From Fulvia fulva (taxonomy: Eukaryota; Ascomycota; Dothideomycetes; Mycosphaerellales; Mycosphaerellaceae), in assembly GCF_020509005.1 (NCBI RefSeq), contig NC_063022.1, positions 3,247,398-3,311,397 on the forward strand: a stretch of DNA of 64,000 bases, in the 5' to 3' direction. The position numbers and the translations under genes were made by a program. The notes under the pieces were generated by a model that saw only the letters and a program-made list of their open reading frames with translations, had not been told where the DNA came from and made no database searches. Below, in pieces: positions 11,268 through 23,657 of the stretch. The stretch's first letter is position 1, and each line of letters opens with the position of its first letter.

Positions 11268-12964
11268 TTAGACAGACGGACTGGCTTTCTCGTTCATGGC
11301 CAGGCGCTCGGCCTTCTTCGTCCTCTCTCGGCACCAGATGGCGGCACCCATGCATGCAGCACTGAGAGCCAGGCAGACGCCCGACCATAGTTGTACCGTG
11401 AGGTACGTCTTGTATTCCGTAATCAAGTGACCGGCAATGACTGGACCGGTCAAGGCTGAGATGGCAGCGCAAGAGTACATCATTCCAATCCACTGGCCGA
11501 GCTTCGACTGCCCGTTGGGTCCCAGAATGTAAGCGACAGATGCTGGAGGCATGCCAATGACGGTTCCGGAGAAGACACCGAAGAGGACGACGAAGGCCAT
11601 CGCGGCGGGCAGTTTCTCTGCCGTGGTCCACAGACCGAGCACCAGAATCGCTGCAATGCTTGTCACCGTGACGTGGACGTTCAGTGCACCGACTTTGTCG
11701 GCCATGTATGCACCTCCAATGCGACCGATGGTAGAAGCGCCGTTCATCGCAGCCAACATCCACATCGTCTCAATCTGTCCACCGACTGGCTTCGCTGGCA
11801 GACCGTCATTTGCGCCCACGTTGACGTCCTGAACTTTGCCAAATCCAGCATCCTGTGCCCACTCCTCGAGGTTGAAGAATACAGCGTAGAAGCCGAAGAA
11901 GAGAACCGAGATCGATGCCACGAACCAAAGGTATGACTTGTTCTGCTTGAAGGCGTGTCTGTCCCAGAAGATATCGACAGTCCATTTCTCAGGCTTGCGG
12001 ATCTGGTGAGCAGGGTTGGGAACCGCGATAACGATCGCAAGGGCGGAAGTTGCTGTGATGACTGCTGCCACGCACGCAGCAGCCCGTTGGAATCCAAGAG
12101 CATCGATGAGGTACTTTGTCATGACTGGGTATACAAGACCAGCGATACTGGCACCAGAAGCGACCGTGCCAATTGCGAGACTCTTCTTGGCCTTGAACCA
12201 CGTTGCAACGACTAAACGCAGATGTTAGTCCCGGTGATCCGATATCGATAGACCGCGATGCACTTACCCTGCGAAGACGTGACGAAGAAACAAGCCATCC
12301 CCAAGCTGGTGAGGAATCCCTGTGTGAGCCAGATCAAGCCGTAATTGCCTGAGTTCTGCTCATCACCACTGGCTCCAGAAAGCCCGAAAGAGCCAGCTGC
12401 GACGAAGATTGTACCTGTGATGATGAGTTCTCGGCGATATCCAGCGTCCAGAAATCGTCCAGTGACTGCCGACAGAGCAAGCACACCAAATGATTGTGTC
12501 GAGCCGATCAGATTGAAAAGCAGTAGATCTCGTCCAGGTAGCAGGGTGCTCTTGTAGTACCTTGCATAGGTACCATATGTGTTGACAACGCCCCATGAGT
12601 TGAACATGAGAAGGAAGCCGCCTAGAAGGCAGAGCCACGGCCTCCATCCCGAAGGCCACTTTGGCTCCTGCGCTGCAGCGTTCGGGTTCGACGTCGAGAG
12701 AGAAGACAGTGCATCGTTGCGGCGTACTGGTCCATTGGGCGTCTCGATCTCCTTGTTGTACTTCGTGCCGCTGCTGGTCGACCGTGAGGGGAGAGCATTC
12801 GGGCCTCTGTTGTCGAATGAAACAGTACTGGGCCGTCGATCGATCTCTTCCAACTGATCGATACCTGCTTTGCTTGGAGCGCGAGAGAATGACTTCTCCG
12901 AGCTAGACTTCGAGTCGTCGAAGGAAGAGTTGCTTCTTTGCTGGCGTAGCGTCCTGTCGGCCAT
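11268..12964 (-). CDS. MFS transporter, monocarboxylate-transporter (MCT) type
   Basis: Two exons (12964-12268 and 12211-11268) with a GTAAGT...TAG intron give 546 aa. The first 105 residues are a Ser-rich cytoplasmic tail. The membrane part opens with GWRPWLCLLGGFLLMFNSWG, then NTYGTYARYY, the usual opening of fungal MCT-family proteins (helix 1 followed by Y..YY). About twelve hydrophobic segments follow. A long loop (roughly residues 310-370, with EEWAQDAGFGKVQD) separates the two halves, and NGASTIGRIGGAYMADK matches the conserved helix 8 region. The protein ends in a short basic and acidic tail. Fungal relatives include Esbp6/Mch-type carriers, whose substrates are mostly unproven. The neighbours on both sides are long gene-poor DNA, so context gives no hint of substrate. 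Confidence 0.88.
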
Positions 12965-15900
12965 GATGTGAATTCGATGATGAGATTACCCCAGAAGTGG
13001 TGGGTCAGGACTCGGGAAGAGAAGTGATGTGCGGGTAGTGAATATGCCACAAACTTACGTGTGGGCCAGGAGGCAATTATACGAACCCAATACCAAGATT
13101 GGGGTATGGCAGCAGTACCGGCCGCCATTCACGATCGCCTTCTGTCAGAGCTGTGAGCACAAAGAGACCCACTAGGCGTGAAGCCTAACTACAACCCCCA
13201 GATAAGACCGGTAGCACTACTCCAGTGGTAGGCAGTACATAGATGGCCAGTGAACCCAGTTATTGCGCAGCTGGCACGCCTAGGCTTGACGGCCGGACTC
13301 CGTGCTAGCATCTGCCTGCGCACGCAGTGGGTCGCCAAGAGAGAAGTGAGACGTCGGCAGGAGCAAACAGTGCTGTGTCATGGTCGGGGAGGCTCACGAG
13401 CATGCTGGAGATGCTGATCGCCCCCAGCCAAGCGCTGCAACTGTCGAGGTGATGCGTTGAGCGCAAACCGAACGATTGCGTTCTTCCCCAAAGTTTCCAT
13501 GTCTGTAACGGTGAACGTTGTGTGGCTTCACTGGGCGTGTGGGCGAGCACCTGCGTATGGCTCGTCAGTTCTTGCTTGCACACGGTGGTCATGGCAAACC
13601 GAGAGGTCGGGGTCTCAGAGTGGCCCCTCTGCTGGTACTGCCCCCCCCCCTCACATCCAGGACTCTAATCGCCGTGAGCGCTGGTGCTAAAAGGCCTGAG
13701 TAGCTTCGGTAGCTTCTCTAGCCTCAATTCCACGCCCAGCCTTGTGGACGAGCGGTCGACACGTTGAGATCGGTGGACTGTCTGTGCGATGGTGATACAT
13801 GAAGTTTGAAAGGACAGGGAGCGGGCTGGGCTCCTGGGCGGAGTCTTGGCGGGCGCGCTTGCACTGCCAGGGCTCTCCCGCGGTTCGGGCTGCTCCTGCA
13901 AGCCGAACGCCCGTCCTGCAGGTGCCGCGACGCCTCCCTGTGGCCATCGAAAATGAATGCGCGACGTGCCCGATCAGGGCCATGGAATACGCAGCGTTGG
14001 TGTCGACGGCGGAGACCCACCCCCGGGGGTACGACGACACTGGCATCGCACGTGGGTGTCCTGTGCACCAATTTCCAGCCCGCCACCACCGTGTCGCCGT
14101 CCGGAGAGCGAGTGCATCGTTGCGTCGGCACATTGGAGTGTCGTCTGCACTGAGTTCCCAAGCTTTCTTTCCCTGACAATCATCCGACGCCTCGATCCTG
14201 ATCGCTGCGGACGAGTCCGGTGCGGCATCCCACACGTCTTGTGCAAGCCACCGCCGCTGCAGGCACTTCCAAGACCTGGGCGTGCCTCATGATGCAGGGA
14301 GGATGCGGCGGAGTGCAATCCTGCCCAGTCCGCGTTATCTACGCTTTCGACTACTCTGGCCTGTGTCACCCTAATCAGGCAGAAGAACACTGCTGAGTTT
14401 GGGCAGACTCGAAGCTCGACACCACGTTGCACGTTGATGTGATCACATCTGGCAGGCCGATGATCGTCCTTCTCGGCGCTGCGAATCGTGCCACATTGGC
14501 TGGAGCACGTCAACCACCAGCAATAGTCTCTCGGATGGTGGAGGACCCATTGCCAACCTCGCCGAGCCTGAACTCGTGTTCCCAAGTTGCAGAAGCTATT
14601 GAGGAGCCGTCTTGCGTCGAAGACAAGTCATTATCCGCCTGCCTAACCGCCGGCTGGCCGCCGAGTACGAGGTGTTGCCCCAGGACGATACGTACTCTGT
14701 TCGAAACGGCCGGTTGATGCGGTTTCAAGTCGTCTTCAGATCCATCGCATGTGGCAGCCACACCTTCCTCGAGCATGGTCCTCAAGTGTTCCTGTGCATC
14801 CACCCTGAACGGCCAGATAAGCTTGCTTTTGCGGCATGCACAGATCCACCACGGCCAACAGCCAAGATGGCACATTCTGCAACTCTCCATCAGGGACGAC
14901 GTCATCCGGAATGTATGCTTCGATGCTCGATCATCGAGAGGGCTGTAAGCTCGAGGTCTCCTCTATGTGGCTGACTTCGGTGAGTTTCGACCAGCCTCTG
15001 ACGGCACACAGCTACGTAGAGAGGCGCCTGTCAGGTGGCGACGACTTTTTGTGCCTAGATGTCAGAAGACAGACTTGTAACCAGACGTTCGACAAAGTGT
15101 GTCCCCCTCCGGCGTGGCCGATGGCCGTTGAGATCGTGGGTCGATAACAAAGAAGAGCTGAAACATGGCGTTGACAACTCAAGATCGAAACTGCGAAAGA
15201 GAGTCCATCTGCGTACTGCCAGAACGGCATGGCATACTGCTTTATGTTCAGAGAAGCAGCCTCGTTTAGTATAGGCTCCGATTCGTCTCTACACGAGCAA
15301 AACGACCTCGCGCGAACATCGCTCCGAAACCGAGGTTGCACAACATTATGATCAGGTGAGAAGTGGTATGTCACCACAACTCCTTCGGCAAGTGAGCATG
15401 CGATCTTTTGTACAACGATTGACCACCTCAGCTTCGCCAATGTACACAGGAAGCCATCTGACAGTGAGCGGATATAGTGCTATACACCGGTACGGAGTTA
15501 GGGATGCCTCCAAGGCTTCCCAGCAAGTTCGCACGTTATAGCTTCATTGGGTAAGCACGGCGTATGCTGTGATTCTTATACCAGCATTCGACTCATAGAA
15601 CCCATCTGCGCCACTGGTAAGTACGTACGGAAACCTCAAGAGTCTACAGACTCCAACTCACTCACCACGCCGAGTCACATGCCCACTATCAATGGCACCA
15701 CAACAACCAACACGAAAAACTCACCACACTCGCATGAATCCACGACCATGAAACACCTCCTCGGGCGAAATAGGAACATCCCACATCAACCAACATACCA
15801 AGAACCTGCACCGCAGATCTCCTGTCCTTTGTGCAGCTCGTGCATGTTGCAGCTCGCTGAGCAATAGCCGCGTGCCGATCATTCATACTCGCCTACTACC

Positions 15901-16388
15901 TTTGACGCGGCTCTGCATGTATGTGCTGGGAATGTGACCTCTTGGCAAGCTTATAGGTAACAGCATTCTAGCAATTCCGTTCTTGCATGAGGATGGGTAA
16001 AGTGTGTCGTGGCTTTACGCGTGTTGGGCATGGAGGCAGCGGCGGCGGGTGGGTACAGGTGGTCATGGTGATGGCATCGAGGCTTGACTGTGGAGGTGAT
16101 GGTGGATACTGATGTTTTGTGATGAGAACATGAGAAGTCCTGAACGTACGCGAAGAGCAAAGCCACGGGGTATGCCTTGCAGATGTCGTGGCCATTGATG
16201 CTGGCCTCGCCATGCAGCGTGTACTTCTCTCAACAACCAGCTTCTACCAGATGGCGCCGGACGCTGAGACCCCGATTCCTCAATACACGACCTCGTTGTC
16301 CCCCGGCCACTCAAGTTCTGTGGAGCAGCGTTGCAATGCAACAAGCTCGGACGATAACTCAAGCAGCGTAACTCCAGCGCCATGAAAC
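12965..16388. other. 3.4-kb gene-poor stretch
   Basis: Many overlapping open frames occur on both strands at 13660-14980 because the DNA is GC-rich, but none shows a family signature or a plausible start with introns. A C10 homopolymer lies at 13641-13650. The leader of the MCT-type gene should occupy the first few hundred bases. I see no RNA gene or repeat array. Confidence 0.5.
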
Positions 16389-17632
16389 TCAGATCCAGTT
16401 GTCTGGCCTGGCGGAGTCCTCCTCTGATACCAGCTCAGCATCTCTTTCTGCAATTTCTGTAGCTGTAATCTGCACGACTTTTCCCAGCTTCACAGCACGC
16501 TCGGTGAGAGTCTACAAGAGGAGTCAGCTGTAGCTCAAGGCCAAATGTAATATATGCGGATGGAAGGCCGAGGCACTTCGCCAACCATATATGTCTTCGA
16601 AAATCTACACTTTCTTCAGGTGTATAATATCCCCCGGTACGTACCTTCACCAAGCGTGCCCTGATGGCCTCGGCCAATTCACGGAGCTCACTCTTCGTCC
16701 CGTATTTGTTGAAGTGATCGCTGTAAAGGCAGCCAATCTCGAGTACGATGGCCTTGACATTGGGCAACTCCACGAGCTCGTTGAACTTCTCATAATGGAA
16801 CTGATCAGCATGTATGGGTTCCGTATTGTCGAGATGAAGTCGCACGTTCCTCAGGCTGGGCATCAGCTCTTTGACCTTTTCAAAGAATTTCGAGAAATTA
16901 TCGGCATAATTCATTTGGTCGCCTGTGAGCGCAGAAATGTCAGTGAGGCACCATCAGAATTGAGTCATTAGCTCAATGGTCGCGGGCACATCGAATCGGG
17001 GCGCGCAGATCTGTGTGGGTGACAGCCTGTCTTCAGTCACGTACCAGTCAGGCAATCGGTACGACAAACATCGCCCGTGAAGACAGCGTTGTGAGTTGCT
17101 CGTAGACGCTTTGCCTGCCAATCTTCTTGCACCTCCCAAATATCGCCACCCTTGGGGCCGCCGTAGGGGCTATACGCAGGTAGCACAAAGCGGACTCAGC
17201 GTATTGATGTAGCAGGGTCGAGGTCTCTACATAGGTGACCCTGTTCAGATACCGTACCCCCTTCGATAGATCCCGATCCGCGCAGTCGCAGCAGGTTCTG
17301 TCGCTTATGTGTCCATTGAGGCCATATTGCTCGAAAGCCCGAGTACAGCAATGAACATGCTTGGCCCTCTCACGGTCATTCGGGCCGCTGAAAAGGTGGT
17401 GATAGATATGCAGCCTCAGCTCAGGTGGTAAGCCCATGAAGGATGCCCTCGGAGCCGTGTTGCTGTTGGCGTCAATTGTACCTGAACCTGATCCCGAGTG
17501 GACTGACATAGTCTGACCAGGTAGACTCGGTGGTGGTATAGTGGTAAAGCTGGGGCTCGCAGCGATTGCAGTAGTACTGGTCCTGTCATCTTCCGTGTAG
17601 GAGAGAATGCCCTCGATGTTGCTGTCCGACAT
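16389..17632 (-). CDS. F-box-like/2EXR-type protein, four exons
   Basis: Proposed exons are 17632-17253, 17169-17045, 16922-16645 and 16511-16389; all joins keep phase and give 301 aa. The N-terminal 65 residues are Ser/Thr/Pro rich. An F-box-like helix follows (MGLPPELRLHIYHHLFSG), as in the large fungal group of F-box or 2EXR proteins of unknown target. The second exon reads PYGGPKGGDIWEVQEDWQAK. The third continues DQMNYADNFSKFFEKVKELM and LRNVRLHLDN, leucine-rich as in the C-terminal half of this group. The first intron (GTATCT...TAG, 83 nt) is the least certain: without it the frame meets a stop at 17048. The other two have strong GTACGT donors. Function would be substrate recognition in ubiquitin ligation if it is a true F-box; unproven. 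Confidence 0.62.
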
Positions 17633-18079
17633 TGCTGATAACTGGTGGCGGCGGAGTCTGAGTGCAATATCTCGAGCGAGTAGCGTTTCGTAATGGCGCT
17701 TGTTGAAGTGGTGTTGTTGGTGGCAATCGCAGCACTATTGGTAGTGTCGAGTGGCGCTGAAAGGGTGGTGCTGAATGTGAGGTTGCTGACCTGTGTCGAA
17801 TAGTGTTTGTCCACGCACGAGGAAAGCTGCAAATGAAAGATCAAGTGAGCTGAAATCAAGCTAGTGGTCAATGCTCGCGCACAAGCCTGTGGGCACCAGG
17901 GACGAGGAAGGGACAACTCACCCCTGTCCTGCTCCAGAGCACCGCAAGACATTTGCACAAGTTCGCTATTATCTACAATGCATTATACATACGCTCCGAT
18001 CTGTACCGTTGCCGCCGACCAGCGACCGTCCTGAACGCCATGCCACTCAAATTCATCTGAAGATGTCCTTGGACTTCGC
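17633..18079. other. Intergenic between the F-box-like gene and LCB1
   Basis: This 447-base spacer holds the promoter side of the F-box-like gene and the 3' flank of LCB1, which lies on the same strand. No additional gene is supported. Confidence 0.5.
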
Positions 18080-19651
18080 TCACGCATTGCGTCCAGTCTG
18101 CCACTTCTTGCCCTTCATCACAGATGTAATGGCATGACGTATCACAATACCAGCCTTCTCCGTCTCCTTCCTGCTCAACGCGCCAGTCACACAGACCTTC
18201 AGCGCTGGGAAAGGCTGCCACTCCTTGTCCAGCTCTCGAGGTTGTGTGCCAAGCGCGGGTGGCATCGACTTCAGTCTCGTGATTAGTACACCGTTCGCGA
18301 GGCACTCGTCGACGCAGTCTTGCAGGAGGAACTCCTGATCTGCTCTCGATAGCACACGATCCTTCACGTGCTGCTCCTTGAGCGTCAGAAGCATTACCGG
18401 GTTCTCTGGTGCGCTCATGCATCGTATCCAGTCGCTTCGAGGGTCGAGCTGTGCTCGCATCGCCGCGATATTCTCGCGCAGATTCTTGATGATGTTCGGG
18501 TCTTCCTGCAGCAAAGTGACGGTTTCAGAAGCGGTCGTCGCAAGAAGTGCTGGTAGTGCTGCCGAGAAAGTGTATGCAGACGCGGAAAGTCTCTGGTGCT
18601 CCACAATCTCTGTCGTGCCCGCGCAGAAGCCGCCTCCGGAGCTCATTGCACCAGCCAGACCACCAATGATCATGTCCACGTTCAGCGGGTCCACATTCTG
18701 CTGTTCTGTCACACCCTTGCCTGTTCGTCCGAGCACGCCATACGACCATGTCTCGTCCAGAATGACGCGAAACTTGTACTTGTCTTTCAGCTCGATGATC
18801 TTGGGTAGATTGACCATATCACCGACATTCTCGAACAGTCCTTCTGTTACGATGAATCTTCTCGTCAATGCCTTGCCGCTGCCCTCCTTGACCACTTTTG
18901 CCAACACACGTTCCAAATCTTCCATGTCGTTATGCTCATACCACCGCACCGTGCTTCTGCTGATTTGCAGGCCTTTTCGGATCGGGAAGTTGACTGCCTT
19001 GTCTGCCACGATGATGTCTCCTCTCTTGCTGAACGCCGGAATCACAGAAGAAATGGTGGAGAATGACTGCGCATAGATAATTGCAGCGTCCACGCCAAGA
19101 TGCGCCGCGATATCTGCCTCTGACTTCATGTGCACATCTTGGGTGCCATAGAAACCAGGAGGTGAACATGGTCCCACTCCGTAGGTGCGAACCGTCGCTA
19201 CGGCCTTGGTCGTCAGCTCGGGGTTGTTTGCGAAGCCATAATGGTTGTACGAAGCCAGGTTTGTGACAGTCTTGCCGTTCTGTAGACGTGCCTTTGCCGC
19301 AGCCGGACCGACTATGACAGGTAGCTTCTCATTCTGCAGCTTCTCCCACTCACTCTCCTCGCTGGCTAAAGGCTCCGGCGTCCAGTCCTCAACCAGCTCA
19401 TCGATCTCATCCTCGCTGAGAGGCACATTCTTCGTCTTCTTGGTGCTGTATGTAGGCGCAAGAAGGTACCGCACTGCGAAGATGAAGAGAAACAGCTCCA
19501 CTGCTGATCGCACGGGGTCGTTCTGGTAGGAGGAACGGATGTAGCGGATCACGATCGAAGAGCCAGGTATGCTCTGGAAGGATGTCGTGAGGGTATCTAT
19601 GAAGGCGACTGCGCTCGGAGGCAGTTCTGCGCCAATGGTAGTCGTGTTCAT
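18080..19651 (-). CDS. LCB1: Serine palmitoyltransferase subunit 1 (LCB1)
   Basis: A single exon of 523 aa, the usual length. The subunit pairs with LCB2 in the endoplasmic reticulum to condense serine and palmitoyl-CoA, the first step of sphingolipid synthesis. A membrane helix near residues 45-70 (SAVELFLFIFAVRYLLAPTY) is followed by the alpha-oxoamine synthase fold: SYNHYGFANNPELTT, then YGVGPCSPPGFYGTQDVHM, which contains the Cys equivalent to human SPTLC1 Cys133. Next come DAAIIYAQSFSTISSVIPAF, VILDETWSYGVLGRTGKGV and a GGGFCAGTTEIVEHQRLS block. As expected for LCB1, the PLP-binding Lys found in LCB2 is absent. The gene is intact and essential in other fungi, which argues against general sequencing error in this region. 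Confidence 0.96.
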   Translation of the reverse strand: MNTTTIGAELPPSAVAFIDTLTTSFQSIPGSSIVIRYIRSSYQNDPVRSAVELFLFIFAVRYLLAPTYSTKKTKNVPLSEDEIDELVEDWTPEPLASEESEWEKLQNEKLPVIVGPAAAKARLQNGKTVTNLASYNHYGFANNPELTTKAVATVRTYGVGPCSPPGFYGTQDVHMKSEADIAAHLGVDAAIIYAQSFSTISSVIPAFSKRGDIIVADKAVNFPIRKGLQISRSTVRWYEHNDMEDLERVLAKVVKEGSGKALTRRFIVTEGLFENVGDMVNLPKIIELKDKYKFRVILDETWSYGVLGRTGKGVTEQQNVDPLNVDMIIGGLAGAMSSGGGFCAGTTEIVEHQRLSASAYTFSAALPALLATTASETVTLLQEDPNIIKNLRENIAAMRAQLDPRSDWIRCMSAPENPVMLLTLKEQHVKDRVLSRADQEFLLQDCVDECLANGVLITRLKSMPPALGTQPRELDKEWQPFPALKVCVTGALSRKETEKAGIVIRHAITSVMKGKKWQTGRNA

Positions 19652-20331
19652 CGTGAGGAGGCGCGCATGCGACGCTTGAGAGTGTTTGCAGGGTGTTTCG
19701 GGTGTATCGGTATCGCAAGGAGTCGTTTTCTGGTAAGTTCGTCTCGCGCGTCTATCGTCGCCGTCGCATCGTCATCAGTGGCCGGTTTGTGATGGGCACA
19801 GTGCTCGCAGGAGGTCGATATGGGCGCGGCTCCTTCCCATGTTTGATGACAAGGATGTCGGTGGCCCTGCAGTAGCGTCTGACTAAGCGATAAAGCTAAA
19901 GTCGCGTGCCTTCAAGTTGACGCGCGAGAAACCCCTTCGCTTGGTTCTCACCTCGACATGCACGCAGTACTAGTCTCCCGATGTCAGACACCACGGCATT
20001 TCGCAAGAACAATGATCTTGCCATACGCCGCAACAATCATGCTCGGCACATACGATCTTCGGTCTATCGTACAGACAGGCTTCAACGTCAGCGTGAATGA
20101 TGACGACAGGCGATCAACAGCACATCCGCTTGATTGTCTTCAAGCCAAGCCATGAAGCGTTTCGAAGCCATGCAGTGTATAAAATCTATTTGCCGAATGT
20201 GAGAAGCAACGGCGGCATGAGACGAATCCGCCACACCAGCAGGACGCCACGCGAGATGCAAATTCTTGTGGTCTGAAGCACGAAGCTCTGGTATATCGAC
20301 TGCATCCAGAGAATCCCTTTCTCTGCGGACA
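19652..20331. other. Intergenic upstream of LCB1
   Basis: 680 bases that hold the LCB1 promoter and leader on the right side of that gene, and the 3' flank of the BPL_N-like gene. No coding pattern or RNA gene is supported. Confidence 0.5.
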
Positions 20332-21224
20332 TCAATCCTCCTCGTCGCCGGCATGCACGATGGCCTCCACGAAATCGTGGCCAATATCGAACCTGATGCC
20401 TTCCGGGCTGTGGAAATTTTGCTTATCATCTGACGCTTCACGTCAGTACGTGATCGAAGGCGCTCCCACTCAACCGGAGACTTACACCAATCTTGACCTG
20501 CTTCCGGATGCGGCCCAACGAGTCCTACCCAGCCTTTACCGAAACTGCTGAGCGATGCAGCCACATCTTGGGTGCTCGAGTATCGGCCTAATACCTTCGC
20601 TGTCGACCTTTTGTGCAATTCGATCACAGCCCCATCCTGGAAATACAGCCAGCGCTTCGGATCAGTATGGCCTTGCTCTGGCCCTGTTGAGAATGTCCAG
20701 TCGACTTGAATGATGGCTTCTCGCTCGTCAGGAACCTGGGCACCCGGCTCATCGCATTCTGCATCGGTGTCGTCCTTCTTATCCAGCAGATCGAATCCAG
20801 GTGAGTGCCCAGCCAGATATGCGCCCAAGCAGAAGCCCATGTATCGCCCGCCTTGCTCCACGAAATTACGGATGTTCGCTTTGTAGCCTTTCATGTGCTT
20901 CCAAGCATCGTCCATATCTGACCACACTCATCAGCAGCGTTCAGTTCGAAAAGTGACATGCCCAATGTTACCTCCCCCACCTGGGTGTGCATAGATATCG
21001 ACATTACTCAATGCCTCTGCCGTAAGCTTGGTCTCCTCGTCTGGTCCAGCGAACGTGACCTCGATTTTAAATGGCGACGACTCGAGGAGATCTGCAACAG
21101 ACTCTGGACACCTGTAAGAAGAAGCGGGTCCGCGGTATACCAATGCTTTGAGAGGGCGGTTATGCAAGGAAGGCATTACAACATGCTCTAGGCTCAACAC
21201 TAAGGTAAGAATCCATTGTAACAT
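20332..21224 (-). CDS. BPL_N-domain (glutamine-amidotransferase-like) protein
   Basis: Three exons (21224-20972, 20917-20488, 20407-20332) give 252 aa. The protein is a stand-alone BPL_N domain, the class-I amidotransferase-like fold found at the N terminus of eukaryotic biotin-protein ligases. It shows ALVYRGPASSYRCPESV, then VDIYAHPGGG, DMDDAWKHMKGYKANIRNFV, and the nucleophile-elbow-like GGRYMGFCLGAYLAG with its Cys. The last exon ends FDIGHDFVEAIVHAGDEED. No ligase domain follows. The N-terminal stretch MLQWILTLVLSLEHVV is hydrophobic and could be a signal sequence, or the true start may be the later Met at about 21176. Stand-alone fungal homologues are often predicted to be secreted and have no known substrate. 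Confidence 0.8.
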
Positions 21225-21963
21225 CGTGAAGGAACAACCACGTATAAGGAAGGTCGATCATTCGCCGCGGACGACGCCAATGCGCGGCAGGATGCATAGC
21301 TGGTGATCATAAGCTGGCTATAAGGGCTCCTTACCTCCGAATAGGCAATCCAATGGCTCTGTCGTACAGCAGCAAGCTTTTCTCACTGACTTTGCTGAAA
21401 GCCAGAACGTTGCTGTTGCAAAGGCAACTTTCGACTCACGCGGCCGCGAACATGGTCATGTGACCTGTAACACTGAGTCTCGTCGTAAAGCAGCACTGCC
21501 ACCGCACTGACCAGCTACACTGCAGAGAGACTTTCGGTCATGGAAAAACATTCCTGCGAGATTTGGTCGTCATCAGTGAAAGATGATTCGTCATGAGCTT
21601 CAACAAGCAACCCAAGCTAACGACAAGGATCCCACGGCGGCTGAGATACCACCAGGATCACTTCCTCTGCCCAGAGATTGTACGACTTCACACTATCGAC
21701 CATTTCACCACTCAGGCGGTGACTTGACGAGGTCACCTTGATGCAGATGCTGGAGTACATCATGACCCTGATGTCTTTGGCTCTTGAAGAGTTGCAAGGA
21801 CCCCGTACAGCGAAACGGTTTCGCACGGCTTAAAAATGACGATACCAGTTGTGAGAGTGCGGGCGAAACATTCGAAAACGCGCACTGGATGTCGAACATG
21901 CCGGTCCGTTAAAGAACGTAATCCAGCAGAAGTCGGGTCATCTGGGCTGATGTGAGGCAGGCA
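21225..21963. other. Intergenic, no gene supported
   Basis: About 740 bases between two genes with no family signature. It would have held the promoter and first exon of the regulator remnant that follows. Confidence 0.45.
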
Positions 21964-23657
21964 GCGTCACGTCAAACGTGATGAAGGACGACCATCATGC
22001 AAAGCTTGCAGTCGAGCAGGCAAAGTTTGTGCTGGCTACGATCATGTGCCTCGGTCGATGCAGAGCCTGGGACCAAGAAGACTCGAACCACTACTGCCAA
22101 GGCTTCCTTTCACGCCGACTGTCAACCTCCGCGATCACGAGAGCATCTCGCTGGACTTCTTTCGCTTGTTCACCATCAATTACCACAAAAGACCTGGTGG
22201 CAGCATATAATCCTGGATCTGAGTAAGAAGGAGCCGGTCTTGGCGCATGCGGCCACGGCTTTAGGCTCAATGCATCGTGCCATAGCTCCTCCAGGCGACT
22301 GCAAGGAGCTAAGCGTCAATACAGACCAACGCCAGATTGCTACAGATCAGTACACCAAAGCCGTGGCTTTGATGCGACGATACATCGATGAGTGCTTTCG
22401 GGGCGATCGCGTCCTCAGTCAAGATCAGCTCGTAGTGGTACTGTTGGCATGCCTGCTATTCTTCTGCTTCGAAGCGTACGTCGGTCACGATGAGCAGGCT
22501 TCCCTTCACCTACGCACTGGCTCGCGGGTACTGTACGAGCAACGGCGAGATCTTGAGGCAGCGCAGACGAGAGACGCAGGAGATCGCGTGATTACAACAA
22601 GAGCCCATATGCGAAGCTATCTGGACGCATTGACCTATACATTCGTTCTGCTGGACAACGACCTCAATATGGTAGACGAAGAGGAGCGGTATGTATGACT
22701 CATGGATGATGATGAGGTGCACTGACCAACCTTCATGATAGATACCTGACCACGATTTGCCTGGATAAGATGCCTTCATAACTTCTGTCATTCCAAGTCG
22801 CTCAGATCCACCTCGATCATCTGGGTCAAAGAGCCAACGATGTATATCGACTGCTTCTCACGAGCTGCGAGACGTATCTTGAGTCACATCAAGAGCTGTG
22901 TGAAGGCTTGGACGAGGACACGAGCGAGTTCCACCTCGGCTTCATGTCTAGACTGTTCCCTCTCGACGCTGACGATGAGTTCTGGCACGAGCATAACGTC
23001 CTGCGCCAAGACATACGTGAATGGCTCTCTGCTTTCGCGACCGTACCAGTCAATGAAGAAAATCGCAGCGAGCATCTTCTGGTGCAGATATACTTCTTCT
23101 GCCTCTGGTACCGCACCGAGACTTGGCGGGATGGAACCGAGACCCTTGCCGATCGGTTCGATGAAGAGTTCAGCCATATCACAGATCTGGCAGAACAGTG
23201 TATCGCCATGCACAGCGGCACGACACAATACCTGTCCCCGCAAGGCGAGGCAAGCAATCAAGTCGCAACAGTGTTCAGCACACCACCGCTCTTCAGCTTC
23301 GGCACAGGCTTCGTTACCGCGTTGATGCTCATTGCGATCAAGTGTCGCATTTCCTCAGTCCGCAGGCGATGTGTCGCAGTCATTCGCGCAATCAATCTAC
23401 AAGGGTTCTTCGACAGTGCGTTCATCGCTGCATATCTGGACGCGATCATCAAACTGGAAGAGCAGCGAATTCGAGATGCTACTGGGAACATTGACTCTGC
23501 GAAATCGTTCGAAAGTGCAGAAGTGCCAGAGACTGCACGCCTGTTCGAGCCGATGATGCTTCCTGGGCGCCATGCTGAGGACACGGACTATCCATCAAAA
23601 GAAACCATGTCTATCAGCAGCACAACTCGCTCCGCCACTCCACAGGCTCACATCTAA
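21964..23657 (+). pseudogene. Zn2Cys6 transcription factor, decayed
   Basis: The zinc-cluster start is recognisable from about 21964: QRHVKRDEGRPSCKACSRAGKVC. Only the last three of six Cys remain. The third is Arg (CGT for TGT), and the expected first pair is not encoded in the sequence directly upstream (Leu and Gly codons with a TGA). The regulatory domain then reads DHESISLDFFRLFTIN in one frame and TWWQHIILDLSKKEPVLAHA in the next, so a base is missing near 22195. A normal intron (donor 22691) leads to LTTICLDKMPS followed by TAA at 22779-22781, after which the same frame continues AQIHLDHLGQRANDVYRLLL to the end at 23657. The rest (YFFCLWYRTETW, RRRCVAVIRAINLQG) is typical of the fungal-specific regulator domain. 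At least three independent lesions make it a pseudogene. Confidence 0.85.

Noticed and set aside
13660..14980. Many long overlapping frames on both strands
   Set aside because: They overlap one another, follow the high GC content, and show no family blocks or coherent exon structure.
16960..17030. tRNA-like box A (TTAGCTCAATGG)
   Set aside because: No matching box B, acceptor stem or anticodon arm could be found; it lies in an intron of the F-box-like gene.
17416..17958. 180-codon minus-strand frame
   Set aside because: It overlaps the first exon of the F-box-like gene in another frame and is Ser/Thr-rich by composition; a shadow.
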